From: JAAYBQ01 sp035403465
GTDB lineage: Bacteria; Spirochaetota; UBA4802; UBA5550
Direction: 5' to 3'
Assembly: GCA_035403465.1 (NCBI GenBank)
Contig: DAONFG010000019.1
Span: 1-59,971, forward strand
Length of the DNA stretch: 59,971 bases
The position numbers were made by a program, and so were the translations under genes. A model generated the notes under the pieces. That model did not search any database and was not told the DNA's origin. It saw only the letters and a list, made by a program, of their open reading frames with translations. Shown here one piece after another: positions 8,123 to 16,590 of the stretch (its first letter is position 1; each line of letters begins with the position of its first letter).

Positions 8123-8476
8123 ATGTCTGAAATAAAAGAGATAGTTGAAGACGAGAACAAAATTGATACCGTTATTGCCGAGGATATCGAGTTTCGCGGT
8201 ACATTGAAATTTAAAAATTCACTTAAAATCAAGGGAAAATTTGAAGGCAGAATAATATCAGATGGTCAGCTTATTATCGGCAGGGAATCAGCAATAAGTG
8301 CCGATGTGAATGCTGCGATCGTATCAGTAAGCGGAACTGTTAATGGGAAAATCAGGGCATCAAAAAAAATCGAAATGTTCAAGAAGAGCAGGATCAACGC
8401 AGACCTGATCTCGCCGGAGATTGTCATGGAAAGCGGTTCTGTATTTAACGGCACATGCATCATGGAAGCTGAATAA
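8123..8476 (+). CDS. Bactofilin
   Basis: 117-residue bactofilin (DUF583). The core is a right-handed beta helix made of short repeating strands with recurring small/hydrophobic positions, seen from FRGTLKFKNSLKIKGKF through VSGTVNGKI. Short unstructured tails flank it, and the acidic N-terminal tail is typical. Bactofilins polymerise without nucleotide and scaffold cell-shape or peptidoglycan enzymes at the membrane. GGAG lies 8 bases before ATG 8123. The gene has its own strong promoter and no obvious partner peptidase next to it. Confidence 0.9.
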   Translation: MSEIKEIVEDENKIDTVIAEDIEFRGTLKFKNSLKIKGKFEGRIISDGQLIIGRESAISADVNAAIVSVSGTVNGKIRASKKIEMFKKSRINADLISPEIVMESGSVFNGTCIMEAE

Positions 8477-8502
8477 AAAGTTCATATGAATAAGTGATTA
8501 CA

Positions 8503-8524
8503 CGGGCCGCAAAAGAACGGCCCG
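8503..8524. terminator. GC-rich hairpin between bactofilin and ferredoxin genes
   Basis: CGGGCCG (8503-8509) pairs with CGGCCCG (8518-8524) over an 8-base loop. It lies between two convergent stops (8476 and 8532), so it may serve both; only a short T-containing tract follows. Confidence 0.6.
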
Positions 8525-8531
8525 CAATAAT

Positions 8532-8711
8532 CTATTTCACTTCAGCAATACATTCGACCGGGCACTCTGCAGCGCATGAACCGCAACTTGTACATTCCTT
8601 TTCATCAATCTTGCGTTTTCCCTCAGCCTGTTCCGAAATACATGACACAGGGCAGACAGACTCGCATGCCCCGCATGCTATGCATTCATCAGAATTGATT
8701 CGATAAGCCAT
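8532..8711 (-). CDS. 2[4Fe-4S] ferredoxin
   Basis: 59-residue clostridial-type ferredoxin. It has two complete CxxCxxCxxxCP cluster motifs: cysteines 10, 13, 16, 20 and 40, 43, 46, 50, plus C24 and C54 following the prolines. The typical ends are MAYRI and CIAEVK. It would carry low-potential electrons in the cytoplasm; the EtfAB pair 2 kb away is a plausible but unproven redox neighbour. AGGAG lies 8 bases before ATG 8711. Confidence 0.93.
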   Translation of the reverse strand: MAYRINSDECIACGACESVCPVSCISEQAEGKRKIDEKECTSCGSCAAECPVECIAEVK

Positions 8712-8840
8712 TGATTTTCTCCTGTTATCTGGTATAATTCGATTCTCTTTCAGCGCAGTAAAACTTTATACATAAACCGGCTAAAAGTTAATAGCCAGCC
8801 TGTAATTTATACGGCACTGTTCGAATATATGTTCTATAGA

Positions 8841-10457
8841 TTATAATCCTATTAAATATTTTAGTCTACCTATAATTGCTTTCGATTCATTATTATTCAT
8901 CATGAATAACAACAATATGTATATAGAACCAAAAACACCCAGTATTAAAAGGGCATTAATCGCCGGATGAAAATGAGTATAGAACCCGAGAATAATTTTT
9001 ACACCCCATCCGCATGCAATTCCAGCCAAAGCTGCAGACCAGAGTTTGAACATCAGCATCTTTTCCACATGAAATTCTCCAATAACTGAAACCAGCGATC
9101 TCTTCAGAAGATAGAACTCAACCCACCCGGCTATGCCCGATGCAAGGGTTAGACCTGCCGTACCATAAACTGAGTCCAATCCAAGTAAAGGGGGAACTTT
9201 AACTGAAAAAACAAAACTGAGTCCCGCAGCAGTTATAACCCGGATTAATGCGAACCTGAACGGAGTTTTTGTATCATGAAGCGCATAAAACGCAGAAGAA
9301 ACCAATCGTGCGAATGTTGAAGCCAGAAGGCCGACAGAGGCACCGCCCAGAGTCAGCCATACAAAAAAAACACCGGTTGAATCAAACCTGCCGGTCATGT
9401 AAAGAGCTGCCGTTATAATATCACCGAATGCAAAAAATGCAGCCGCGGATGGAACTATAAAAAAAGCAATTCGCACAAGGGATTTTTCAAGCCGCATCCG
9501 AAGCGTAGATGCAATTTCTTCACGGCTGCCGGTCGCGCTTGACATTGCAGGGAGTTCTGCCGCGGTTACAGCCATACCGAATAAACTCACAGGAAGGGTA
9601 TAAATGGTCTGGGCGCATGCAACAACAGCCACTGCACCGGAACCGATAAGGCTGGCGATAATAGAATCTATAAATGCCGATATCTGCACTACACCCCTGC
9701 TGACAAAAGCCGGAAAGAAATTCGTTATTACTTTTTTTACACTTTCATTACCGGAATCAAGTTCAGGTTTTATGCTGCCTGTTAGTCTCAATACAGCGGG
9801 TAGTTGAATTATAAACTGTAACGCGCTGCCTGCGACAGATCCCCAGGCTATATACACAGCAAGCGTGTAAGAGCAGAATCTCCTTCCGAAAAAAACAAGT
9901 GCGATAATTATACAGATATTCCATATAACAGGAGCCGCATAGGAGAGAAAAAACTTCCTGTGGCTGTTAAGCACACCGAGGCACCATGCGGAGAGAACAA
10001 GAAGACCCGCCCCGGGGAAGAGTATGCGTACAAGGAGTATGGTGTATTCCTTTTTATCTCCGGTAAAACCGGGTGCGATGAGCGTAACAAGAAGCGGAGA
10101 AAACATTATACCTGCTGCAACAATAATCGAAACAGCTAACGTAAGGAGAGACAGGACCGTATTGGCAACTTTGAGAGCATCTTTATTTCTGCCTTCCGCC
10201 CTGAGCCTGGCATATACAGGGATAAAAGAAGCCGACAGGGCCCCCTCACCGAAGAGGTTCTGCAAAAAGTTAGGAATACGGAATGCCGAGTTGAATACAT
10301 CTGCCGCGTCGGAGATCCCGAAATAGTATCCGAAAATTCTCTGGCGTACGAAGCCCATTATCCTGCTAAGGAAGATGCCGGTTCCTATCAGAAGTGAATG
10401 CGACATTCGTTCCATGCTTGATGTTTTGGCATTATTTTCAGGTTCTGTACGGGACAT
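8841..10457 (-). CDS. murJ: Lipid II flippase MurJ (MviN)
   Basis: 538 residues with about 14 membrane helices, the expected size and fold for the MOP-superfamily flippase that moves lipid II across the inner membrane in peptidoglycan synthesis. The N-terminal signature is clear (GTGIFLSRIMGFVRQR, then SDAADVFNSAFRIPN and LFGEGALSASFIPV). GGAG lies just before ATG 10457. It is monocistronic, downstream of the etf terminator. A short polar N-terminal extension (MSRTEPENNAKTSS) precedes the conserved part. Confidence 0.95.
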   Translation of the reverse strand: MSRTEPENNAKTSSMERMSHSLLIGTGIFLSRIMGFVRQRIFGYYFGISDAADVFNSAFRIPNFLQNLFGEGALSASFIPVYARLRAEGRNKDALKVANTVLSLLTLAVSIIVAAGIMFSPLLVTLIAPGFTGDKKEYTILLVRILFPGAGLLVLSAWCLGVLNSHRKFFLSYAAPVIWNICIIIALVFFGRRFCSYTLAVYIAWGSVAGSALQFIIQLPAVLRLTGSIKPELDSGNESVKKVITNFFPAFVSRGVVQISAFIDSIIASLIGSGAVAVVACAQTIYTLPVSLFGMAVTAAELPAMSSATGSREEIASTLRMRLEKSLVRIAFFIVPSAAAFFAFGDIITAALYMTGRFDSTGVFFVWLTLGGASVGLLASTFARLVSSAFYALHDTKTPFRFALIRVITAAGLSFVFSVKVPPLLGLDSVYGTAGLTLASGIAGWVEFYLLKRSLVSVIGEFHVEKMLMFKLWSAALAGIACGWGVKIILGFYTHFHPAINALLILGVFGSIYILLLFMMNNNESKAIIGRLKYLIGL

Positions 10458-10578
10458 TCATACTCCACTTGTATATTAGTTAATGTGATTATGCACAGAT
10501 GATACTTTTTTCAAATAAGTAAGCATCACCAAACTTGATTTTGTCAAGTGTATGTCATATACCTGCATACTGAAAAAT

Positions 10579-10610
10579 AAAAAAAGCTGCCTCACGGGGA
10601 GGCAGCTTTT
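10579..10610 (-). terminator. Intrinsic terminator after etfBA
   Basis: AAAAGCTGCCT (10582-10592) pairs with AGGCAGCTTTT (10600-10610). On the minus strand the hairpin is followed by a T-rich run, about 30 bases beyond the etfA stop. Confidence 0.88.
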
Positions 10611-10639
10611 ACATGCAAAGTTATTTCAGTATTCGCGGA

Positions 10640-11590
10640 TTACAGGTTAGCCATAATTCCGGGAACAACTTCGAAAAGGTCAGCAACTATACCATAAGCA
10701 GCTATGTTGAAGATAGGAGCTTCAGGGTCTTTGTTTACTGCAACGATGCATTTTGATCCTTTCATGCCGGCTACGTGCTGTACTGCACCGGAAATTCCGA
10801 GTGCAAGATAAAGGTCCGGTGTAACAGTCTTGCCTGACTGACCAACCTGCCTTGATGCTTCTGTCCAGCCTGAGTCGATTACAGGACGTGATCCTGCATA
10901 TTCGCCGCCGAGTTTCTGTGCAAGAGGAATAACGATTTCTTTGTATTTGTCACCGTCTTTAAGACCCCTTCCGCCGGAAACTATAACTTTAGCCTGAGTA
11001 ATATCTACTCCGCCTGTTGATGTTGCTATAACTTCTTTAACTTTTGTTCTTATCGCGCCGAATGATACAGCTACAGTTGATACTGCGCCTGCTCCGCCTG
11101 CTTCTGCAGGATCAAATGCGCCTTTTTCAAATGTTACAACAAATTTATCTGTTGATACAGATTTTGTCTCCTGGAGTTTACCATTATAGATACTCCTTGT
11201 GAGAACAAGCTTTCCGCCTTCAACATCAGCTTTGTTACAGTTGGAAACTATACCGGCGTTAATAGCCATAGCAGCTTTTGCAGCATAGTCAACACCGTCA
11301 TATGTATTGGGGATGAAAACACCTTTAACATCTTTTGCTTCTACAACTGCTTTAACAGCCTGTGTGTATCCGTCTGATGTATACTTTTCTACAGCTGCGT
11401 CACATACTGCGAATACTTCGGGTATGTATTTTGCAACTTCTTTCGCAAGAGTATCATCTTTTGCGAATACTGCAGCTGCGGGTTCAAGTCCAAGACCGGA
11501 AGCAACTGCTTTGGCTACTCTGCAAAGTTCAAGCGTTGCGGTGCTTAACTTGCCGTCTCTGTGTTCTGCAATTATTAGTAATTTAGCCAT
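10640..11590 (-). CDS. etfA: Electron transfer flavoprotein alpha subunit
   Basis: 316 residues, normal for EtfA. The C-terminal FAD-binding domain is plain: GGRGL, then the GSRPVIDSGW segment, QVGQSGKTV, and LALGISGAVQHVAGM, which cradle the FAD. EtfA pairs with EtfB to pass electrons between acyl-CoA dehydrogenase-type enzymes and a quinone or ferredoxin acceptor. AGGAGG precedes ATG 11590, 16 bases after etfB. No acyl-CoA dehydrogenase or EtfQO gene is in the window, so the electron donor is unknown. Confidence 0.96.
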   Translation of the reverse strand: MAKLLIIAEHRDGKLSTATLELCRVAKAVASGLGLEPAAAVFAKDDTLAKEVAKYIPEVFAVCDAAVEKYTSDGYTQAVKAVVEAKDVKGVFIPNTYDGVDYAAKAAMAINAGIVSNCNKADVEGGKLVLTRSIYNGKLQETKSVSTDKFVVTFEKGAFDPAEAGGAGAVSTVAVSFGAIRTKVKEVIATSTGGVDITQAKVIVSGGRGLKDGDKYKEIVIPLAQKLGGEYAGSRPVIDSGWTEASRQVGQSGKTVTPDLYLALGISGAVQHVAGMKGSKCIVAVNKDPEAPIFNIAAYGIVADLFEVVPGIMANL

Positions 11591-11606
11591 TTCAGATCCT
11601 CCTACC

Positions 11607-12380
11607 TTATATCACTTTCGCTTCATTTTTGAGTTTATCAACCAGTTTCGCTGCTGCTTCTGCAGGTGCTCCCTGGATAATCTCTGCCATTGAATCAGAT
11701 ACCGGCACGAACATTTTGATAAACGCTGTTCTTGATGAAGCTGATACACCGAGGTCTGCAGCTGATTTGTTATCAAGCTGTTTTTTCTTGGCTTTCATGA
11801 TACCCGGAAGAGTGGGATACCTTGGTTCGTTGATACCGGACTGGATAGAAAGAACTGCCGGAGCAGCGAGTTCAAGAACTTCATTAAGTCCGCCTTCAAG
11901 CTCCCTGTTGAGAGTGAAAGCTTTACCGTCTGCTGTAACGATTTTTACAACGTTAGTGCAGCTCGGAATGTTAAGCATGTCAGCGATCATAACCCCTGTG
12001 GTCGCTGCCTGCAGGTCTTCGCTCTGAACACCTGTCATTACGAGGTCAACTCCCCCGATTTTTTCGATTGCTTTTGCAAGAGCGCTTGCAATAACAAAAC
12101 CATCACCGTCAAATACTGCTGCATCATTGATGTGGATTCCCCAGTCAGCTCCCATTGCGAAAGCCTGCCTGATATCCTTGGATGCTCTTTCAGGACCGGC
12201 TGATACGATAATAACTTCACCGCCGAGCTTCTCTTTTAACTGGAGTGCAGCTTCAACAGCATAGTTATCGAAATCATTGATTTTAAAAGCGATCTGGGAT
12301 TCATCAACTTTTTTGTCATCAACGATCTTAAACTTAGATTCCATATCAGGAACCTGTTTCAGACAGACAACTATCTTCAT
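11607..12380 (-). CDS. etfB: Electron transfer flavoprotein beta subunit
   Basis: 257 residues. It opens with MKIVVCLKQVPD, the EtfB hallmark, and has the DNYAVEAALQLKE helix, the AMGADWGIHI strand-loop and the late ALSIQSGINEPRYPTLP stretch. It is the AMP- or second-FAD-binding subunit of the heterodimer. GGGAG precedes ATG 12380. First gene of the two-gene etfBA operon, with a candidate promoter about 165 bases upstream. Confidence 0.96.
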   Translation of the reverse strand: MKIVVCLKQVPDMESKFKIVDDKKVDESQIAFKINDFDNYAVEAALQLKEKLGGEVIIVSAGPERASKDIRQAFAMGADWGIHINDAAVFDGDGFVIASALAKAIEKIGGVDLVMTGVQSEDLQAATTGVMIADMLNIPSCTNVVKIVTADGKAFTLNRELEGGLNEVLELAAPAVLSIQSGINEPRYPTLPGIMKAKKKQLDNKSAADLGVSASSRTAFIKMFVPVSDSMAEIIQGAPAEAAAKLVDKLKNEAKVI

Positions 12381-12784
12381 TACGATACTCCCTTAAATGT
12401 TTTTTTATTTTGCCGATAAAGTCATACCGGTAATAAACAAGTTTTCCATGTAATAACGACTCAGCACCGCCGACGAGCGGGCGACAATCAAAGATTCATG
12501 TTACAAACCAATTTACAACCAGCATAAAGAATTCAGTTTCCATTTTTTAGCATAAGTAAAATTAATGTCAATATAAATCTAAATTTAATACTAAAATATA
12601 CAGATACTATATTTGTGTTTAACTCTATCAAGGGAGCTTCTTCTGGATTAATATTCCCCCATACCAGTATATAAAAAATGGCTGAAAAATACCTTTTGGA
12701 CCCGAAGTAATAAAAAGCGCCTGCAGATAATGCTTAATTATGTACTATATACACACCATCTGCATTCCGGCATGCTTATCTATT
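12381..12784. other. 404-base gene-free gap with etfBA promoter region
   Basis: AT-rich region between etfB and the 3' end of a lipoprotein gene, both on the minus strand. I find no credible open frame with a ribosome binding site. It holds the candidate etfBA promoter and presumably the untranslated end of the lipoprotein-kup-potD transcript. Confidence 0.6.
12544..12571 (-). promoter_or_regulatory. Candidate promoter of etfBA
   Basis: On the minus strand, a perfect TTGACA (12566-12571) and TAAAAA (12544-12549) are spaced by 16 bases. The implied leader to etfB is about 155 bases, long enough for post-transcriptional control, but no known riboswitch was recognised in it. Confidence 0.4.
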
Positions 12785-13519
12785 CTAGATTGATCCATCA
12801 AGGTAAAAGTAATTACTTCGGGATAATCCCCAACTTCCATCCTCTATATACTTATATTCAGTGATTTTAGACAATGCTCTATATATTTCATCATACTTTA
12901 TTGAACCTGCATCTATATCATCACCGCCACTTCTCATAGTCCGCTTCATAGACCGGCCAAGCTTCACAGAGCCTTTGTTTTCATCATTTGTCAGTATACT
13001 GACTTTTATATTTGTTGTTATTTCCTTTTCATCCAGGGAAGTATCATGACTGATTATAATACATGGTTTTGTTTTTTTTATTTCTTCAATCTCGATGTAA
13101 AGACCTGAATCAAGATACCCGTTGTATCCTGATGATAGCAAAGCGGTAAATGAACTGCTTCCGGTTGCATTGGCCATTTTCAAAGCCTTGAAATACTTGA
13201 TCGATTCAGCCGCATCGGTCCTGGCCTTTTCGAAATAAGTTACATCGACGATGATTCCATACCTTTTTTCGATACATTCCCTGAATTTCTGCACATCAAG
13301 TTCTTTAACACCACCGGCTACTGATTTACCTATGTTTTCCTCAATTTCTCGCCATGAAATGATTGATGAGGGCACAAGAAATGTACTCTCTACCGGAAGA
13401 AGGTAAAATGTTTTATCAGACATTTTATCAAAATCATCACGGGTATAAAACTTTGTGCATGAATAGAGCATAAGCGCTGCAATTGCAGTTAAGATCAGTT
13501 TGATTTGAATTTTTTTCAT
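12785..13519 (-). CDS. Hypothetical lipoprotein
   Basis: 244 residues, no family recognised. A signal peptide ends in the lipobox LYSC, so the mature protein starts at C21 and is lipid-anchored. The body is mixed alpha/beta with a segment KELDVQKFRECIEKRYG and a TDAAESIKYFKALK helix, which give a vague resemblance to lipoproteins that take part in envelope assembly. AGGAG precedes ATG 13519. It lies 38 bases downstream of kup on the same strand and may be co-transcribed with it. Confidence 0.7.
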   Translation of the reverse strand: MKKIQIKLILTAIAALMLYSCTKFYTRDDFDKMSDKTFYLLPVESTFLVPSSIISWREIEENIGKSVAGGVKELDVQKFRECIEKRYGIIVDVTYFEKARTDAAESIKYFKALKMANATGSSSFTALLSSGYNGYLDSGLYIEIEEIKKTKPCIIISHDTSLDEKEITTNIKVSILTNDENKGSVKLGRSMKRTMRSGGDDIDAGSIKYDEIYRALSKITEYKYIEDGSWGLSRSNYFYLDGSI

Positions 13520-13557
13520 TTAATTCTCCTTTTATTTCTTTTTTAAGTATATCCGGA

Positions 13558-15378
13558 TTACATTTCAACCCTGGTAATAATTCCATGCAGTTTAGATGTT
13601 GGCAGTTTATAGAACTGAACAAAATGCGGTGTAAGCTGTTTTATGGCAGAGAATATCTTCCATGCAACATTCCTGGTTATAATCTCCTCGGCACCGTAGA
13701 ATATCACCTTGGGTTTAATCCCGGCTTTGGCAATTTCCGCGGTGATGTCGATCTCTTCTTTATAACCTGCACGGATCTCGAAGGCATTAAGACCTGGACC
13801 TATATCACTGATAAATTTTGTTGAGATTCCCACAGGATCATCCGTAATTACCACGGTAATAAAAATATTTGTATCATAGATAATATTAGCACTGACTATA
13901 CAATGAATTACATAAGGTGAAACTACCCTGTAATTACCGACAAAGAAAAGACAGGTTCCTGGAATCATATTTCCTTTATTATAAATCTGTTCATAGCTTA
14001 TAAGAAATGTTTCCAGATCGGCGGGCATGAGTTTTTCATACATTCTTTTATGCCCCTTCCGCCAGATAATTATTATTATAAATGGAAATGAAGCAAGAAC
14101 AATTGACCAGTATCCTCCATGAGAGAACTTGCTGAAGTTGGCCAGCAGAAAAGCCAGGTTAACACAGAATATAAGTGATGCGGCAATTGAACTGATGTAA
14201 TTTTTTCTTATGGAGTAGATTGTTATCATCATTATTGCAGTGATGCACATTGTACCAGTAACAGCTAGTCCATAGGCAGCTGCAAGCTTCTCTGATTTTT
14301 TAAAAATTAAAAGAATAAAAATCACAGCTATCATTAACATCCAGTTAACAGCGCCAATGTATATCTGTGATTTAAGTTTAGTAGATGTAAAATCAACTTT
14401 TATCCTGGGAAAAATTCTTGTTGTTATACCCTGGTAGACTACAGAAAATACGCCACTTATAAGTGCCTGTGACGCGATTATTGTCGAACAAATTGCGAGT
14501 ATTAGAAACGGTATATACAGAAATTTTGATTCACTGTGAATCATCGAAAAAAGCACATTTTTAGATTCAGGATTACGAAGAATGAATGCTCCCTGTCCCA
14601 GATACGTCAGTACAAGAGCTAAAAATATCATGTACCAGGCCCTGACTATGGGTTTCTTTCCCAGGTGTCCCATATCAGCATACAGGGCTTCTGCACCAGT
14701 AGCGCATAGAATAACTTCTGAGAGTATTAAAAATCCGGCAAAACCATTATTCCTGAAAAAATCAATAAAATAGAGTGGATTTACAGCTTTAAAAACAAAT
14801 GGATTATGGAAGACTGATACAGATCCACTCAATGCAAGAACGAAAAACCATATAACCATAACCGGCCCGAATACTATTGCGACTTTATCAGTTCCGCGAG
14901 GTTGGAAAAAAAATAGAATAATTGTAATTAAGATCGATATAAGAAGTATATGCCACTGTTGTATTGAACTGAACGCAGGAATAATTGCGAGACCTTCAAC
15001 AGCAGAGAGTATACTTATGGCAGGGGTTATTACACCGTCACCCATAAGAAGAGATACTCCGGCATATGCAAGAACAGTCATCAGTGAAGCCTTCCGCCCT
15101 TTTTTCATTCCTTTCTCGAGAATCTTTTTCAGAATAATTGTACCTCCCTCACCATGATCCTCAAGGCGCATGGCAAGCCAGGCATACTCAAGAAAGACAA
15201 GGATTATAAGAGTCCAGATAATAAGGGATAGTACACCGAGAATATTGGCCTCTGTCGGTTTGATAAAGAGTATAATTACTGAAAGTGTATAAATAGGGCT
15301 TGTCCCTATATCGCCGAAAACAAGTCCCATTGCCTTTATTATTTCTTTCCAGTCAGACTTTGAATATATTAATTTCAT
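13558..15378 (-). CDS. kup: Low-affinity potassium uptake protein Kup
   Basis: 606 residues with about 12 membrane helices followed by a ~110-residue cytoplasmic tail, as in Kup/HAK K+:H+ symporters. The signature GLVFGDIGTSPIYTL near the N-terminus is unambiguous, as are GDGVITPAISILSAVEG and the ALYADMGHLGKKPI loop. It imports potassium across the inner membrane. Neighbours are a lipoprotein and a PotD-like binding protein on the same strand; no Trk or Kdp genes are present here. Confidence 0.95.
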   Translation of the reverse strand: MKLIYSKSDWKEIIKAMGLVFGDIGTSPIYTLSVIILFIKPTEANILGVLSLIIWTLIILVFLEYAWLAMRLEDHGEGGTIILKKILEKGMKKGRKASLMTVLAYAGVSLLMGDGVITPAISILSAVEGLAIIPAFSSIQQWHILLISILITIILFFFQPRGTDKVAIVFGPVMVIWFFVLALSGSVSVFHNPFVFKAVNPLYFIDFFRNNGFAGFLILSEVILCATGAEALYADMGHLGKKPIVRAWYMIFLALVLTYLGQGAFILRNPESKNVLFSMIHSESKFLYIPFLILAICSTIIASQALISGVFSVVYQGITTRIFPRIKVDFTSTKLKSQIYIGAVNWMLMIAVIFILLIFKKSEKLAAAYGLAVTGTMCITAIMMITIYSIRKNYISSIAASLIFCVNLAFLLANFSKFSHGGYWSIVLASFPFIIIIIWRKGHKRMYEKLMPADLETFLISYEQIYNKGNMIPGTCLFFVGNYRVVSPYVIHCIVSANIIYDTNIFITVVITDDPVGISTKFISDIGPGLNAFEIRAGYKEEIDITAEIAKAGIKPKVIFYGAEEIITRNVAWKIFSAIKQLTPHFVQFYKLPTSKLHGIITRVEM

Positions 15379-15417
15379 TTATACCTTCGAACTGAGGATA
15401 ACAAATAAATCGGATAA

Positions 15418-16452
15418 CTATCTTGAAGTTTTAATTTTTCCCCATACTTTAATATATTTTGCATTATCATTTCCCAGGTCACGCATAACTTCACATCTGG
15501 ACATTATCTCAATTCCGGGAAAAATAGATTTATTGGACCTGAAACTTTCAGGCATTAGTTTTATTGCATCAGGATTAGGTGCGAGGTAGCATATAAAAGT
15601 CATGTTTTTTGCACAGATATCCGGGCGCAGAAGGAAATTGATAAATTCATATGCAAGATTTATTTCAACAGCTGACGCTGGTATAACAAGGTCATCATCA
15701 TTTATCGAAGTGCCTTCAGAAGGAATCGCGAAGAGCAGGTATTCATTCTCTTTCTGAATCTGAAGAATGTCCCCGCTGTAATTATGTATCAGGTCAAATT
15801 CACCGTCGGCAAGCCCTGTTTTTGCATCATCAACTGCGAACCGGGCAATATTTTTTTTCCATCCGATAAGAACATCACCAGCAAGTTCAAGCTCTCTATC
15901 GTTTGTGGAATTTATACTGAAACCCAGGTATTTAAGTCCAGCTCCAATTGCAGGCCTCATCTCATCCAGCAGCGTCATTCTTCCTTTGAGATCATGCCTG
16001 CCGAACTGGCCCCATGTCGGTTTAAAGTTTTTAACCTTTCTGCTGTCATAACCTATACCGATAAAACTCATCATATATGGTACAGTGTATTCGCTTTGAG
16101 GGTCGGGATGTTTTGAAACAAAAGCAGGGTCAATATTTTTAAGGGAGGGCAGCCTATTATGATCAAGTTTGTGAAGAAGTCCCTGCTTCTGCAGGTTCAT
16201 CGCCATAAAACTGGAAGGGACTGCCACATCGTATGCCGCACCTGCTTTAAGCTGATCACGCAACTCTTCATTCGAATCGAAATAATCAATCTTAAGAATA
16301 CAATTGAATTCCGTCTCAAACTGTGCAACAACTTCAGGATCAATATAATCCACCCAGTTATATAGATGCAGTGTGCGCTTTTTCACATTACAGGAAAGCG
16401 AAAATACTACGATAAAAATTAATATCAGATAATTAATGATTCTTAGATTCAT
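15418..16452 (-). CDS. PotD-like polyamine-binding lipoprotein (orphan)
   Basis: 344 residues of the spermidine/putrescine-binding family (type 2 periplasmic fold). A signal peptide ends in the lipobox LSLSC. The mature protein starts with the family motif LHLYNWVDYIDPEVVAQFE and has YDVAVPSSFMAMNL, KLDHNRLP and VPYMMSFIGIGYD. The PotABC permease genes that normally sit beside it are absent, so it either serves a permease elsewhere or senses polyamines. No ribosome binding site is obvious at ATG 16452. It is 39 bases upstream of kup. Confidence 0.87.
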   Translation of the reverse strand: MNLRIINYLILIFIVVFSLSCNVKKRTLHLYNWVDYIDPEVVAQFETEFNCILKIDYFDSNEELRDQLKAGAAYDVAVPSSFMAMNLQKQGLLHKLDHNRLPSLKNIDPAFVSKHPDPQSEYTVPYMMSFIGIGYDSRKVKNFKPTWGQFGRHDLKGRMTLLDEMRPAIGAGLKYLGFSINSTNDRELELAGDVLIGWKKNIARFAVDDAKTGLADGEFDLIHNYSGDILQIQKENEYLLFAIPSEGTSINDDDLVIPASAVEINLAYEFINFLLRPDICAKNMTFICYLAPNPDAIKLMPESFRSNKSIFPGIEIMSRCEVMRDLGNDNAKYIKVWGKIKTSR

Positions 16453-16590
16453 GATTTTTTATACTTAGTAATAATATATTTTCTCTCTTCCAATAATTTC
16501 GCCGGCAGAGTATTGAAATATTTCATTGCATCAAAAATTAAGAGATAAACAATATTGTTTTATAAACATTGTATTTGAAAAAAAATATTT

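Noticed and set aside
8494..8706. 70-codon plus-strand frame over the ferredoxin gene
   Set aside because: The opposite strand encodes an unmistakable 2[4Fe-4S] ferredoxin at 8532-8711, so the frame is a shadow.
8811..8830. GTTCGAAT-like sequence resembling a tRNA T-loop
   Set aside because: No matching acceptor, D-arm or anticodon stem around it; no tRNA gene called.
16547..16560. AAACAATATTGTTT palindrome after proS
   Set aside because: The region is very AT-rich, so a 14-bp dyad of this composition is expected by chance; no terminator or operator context.
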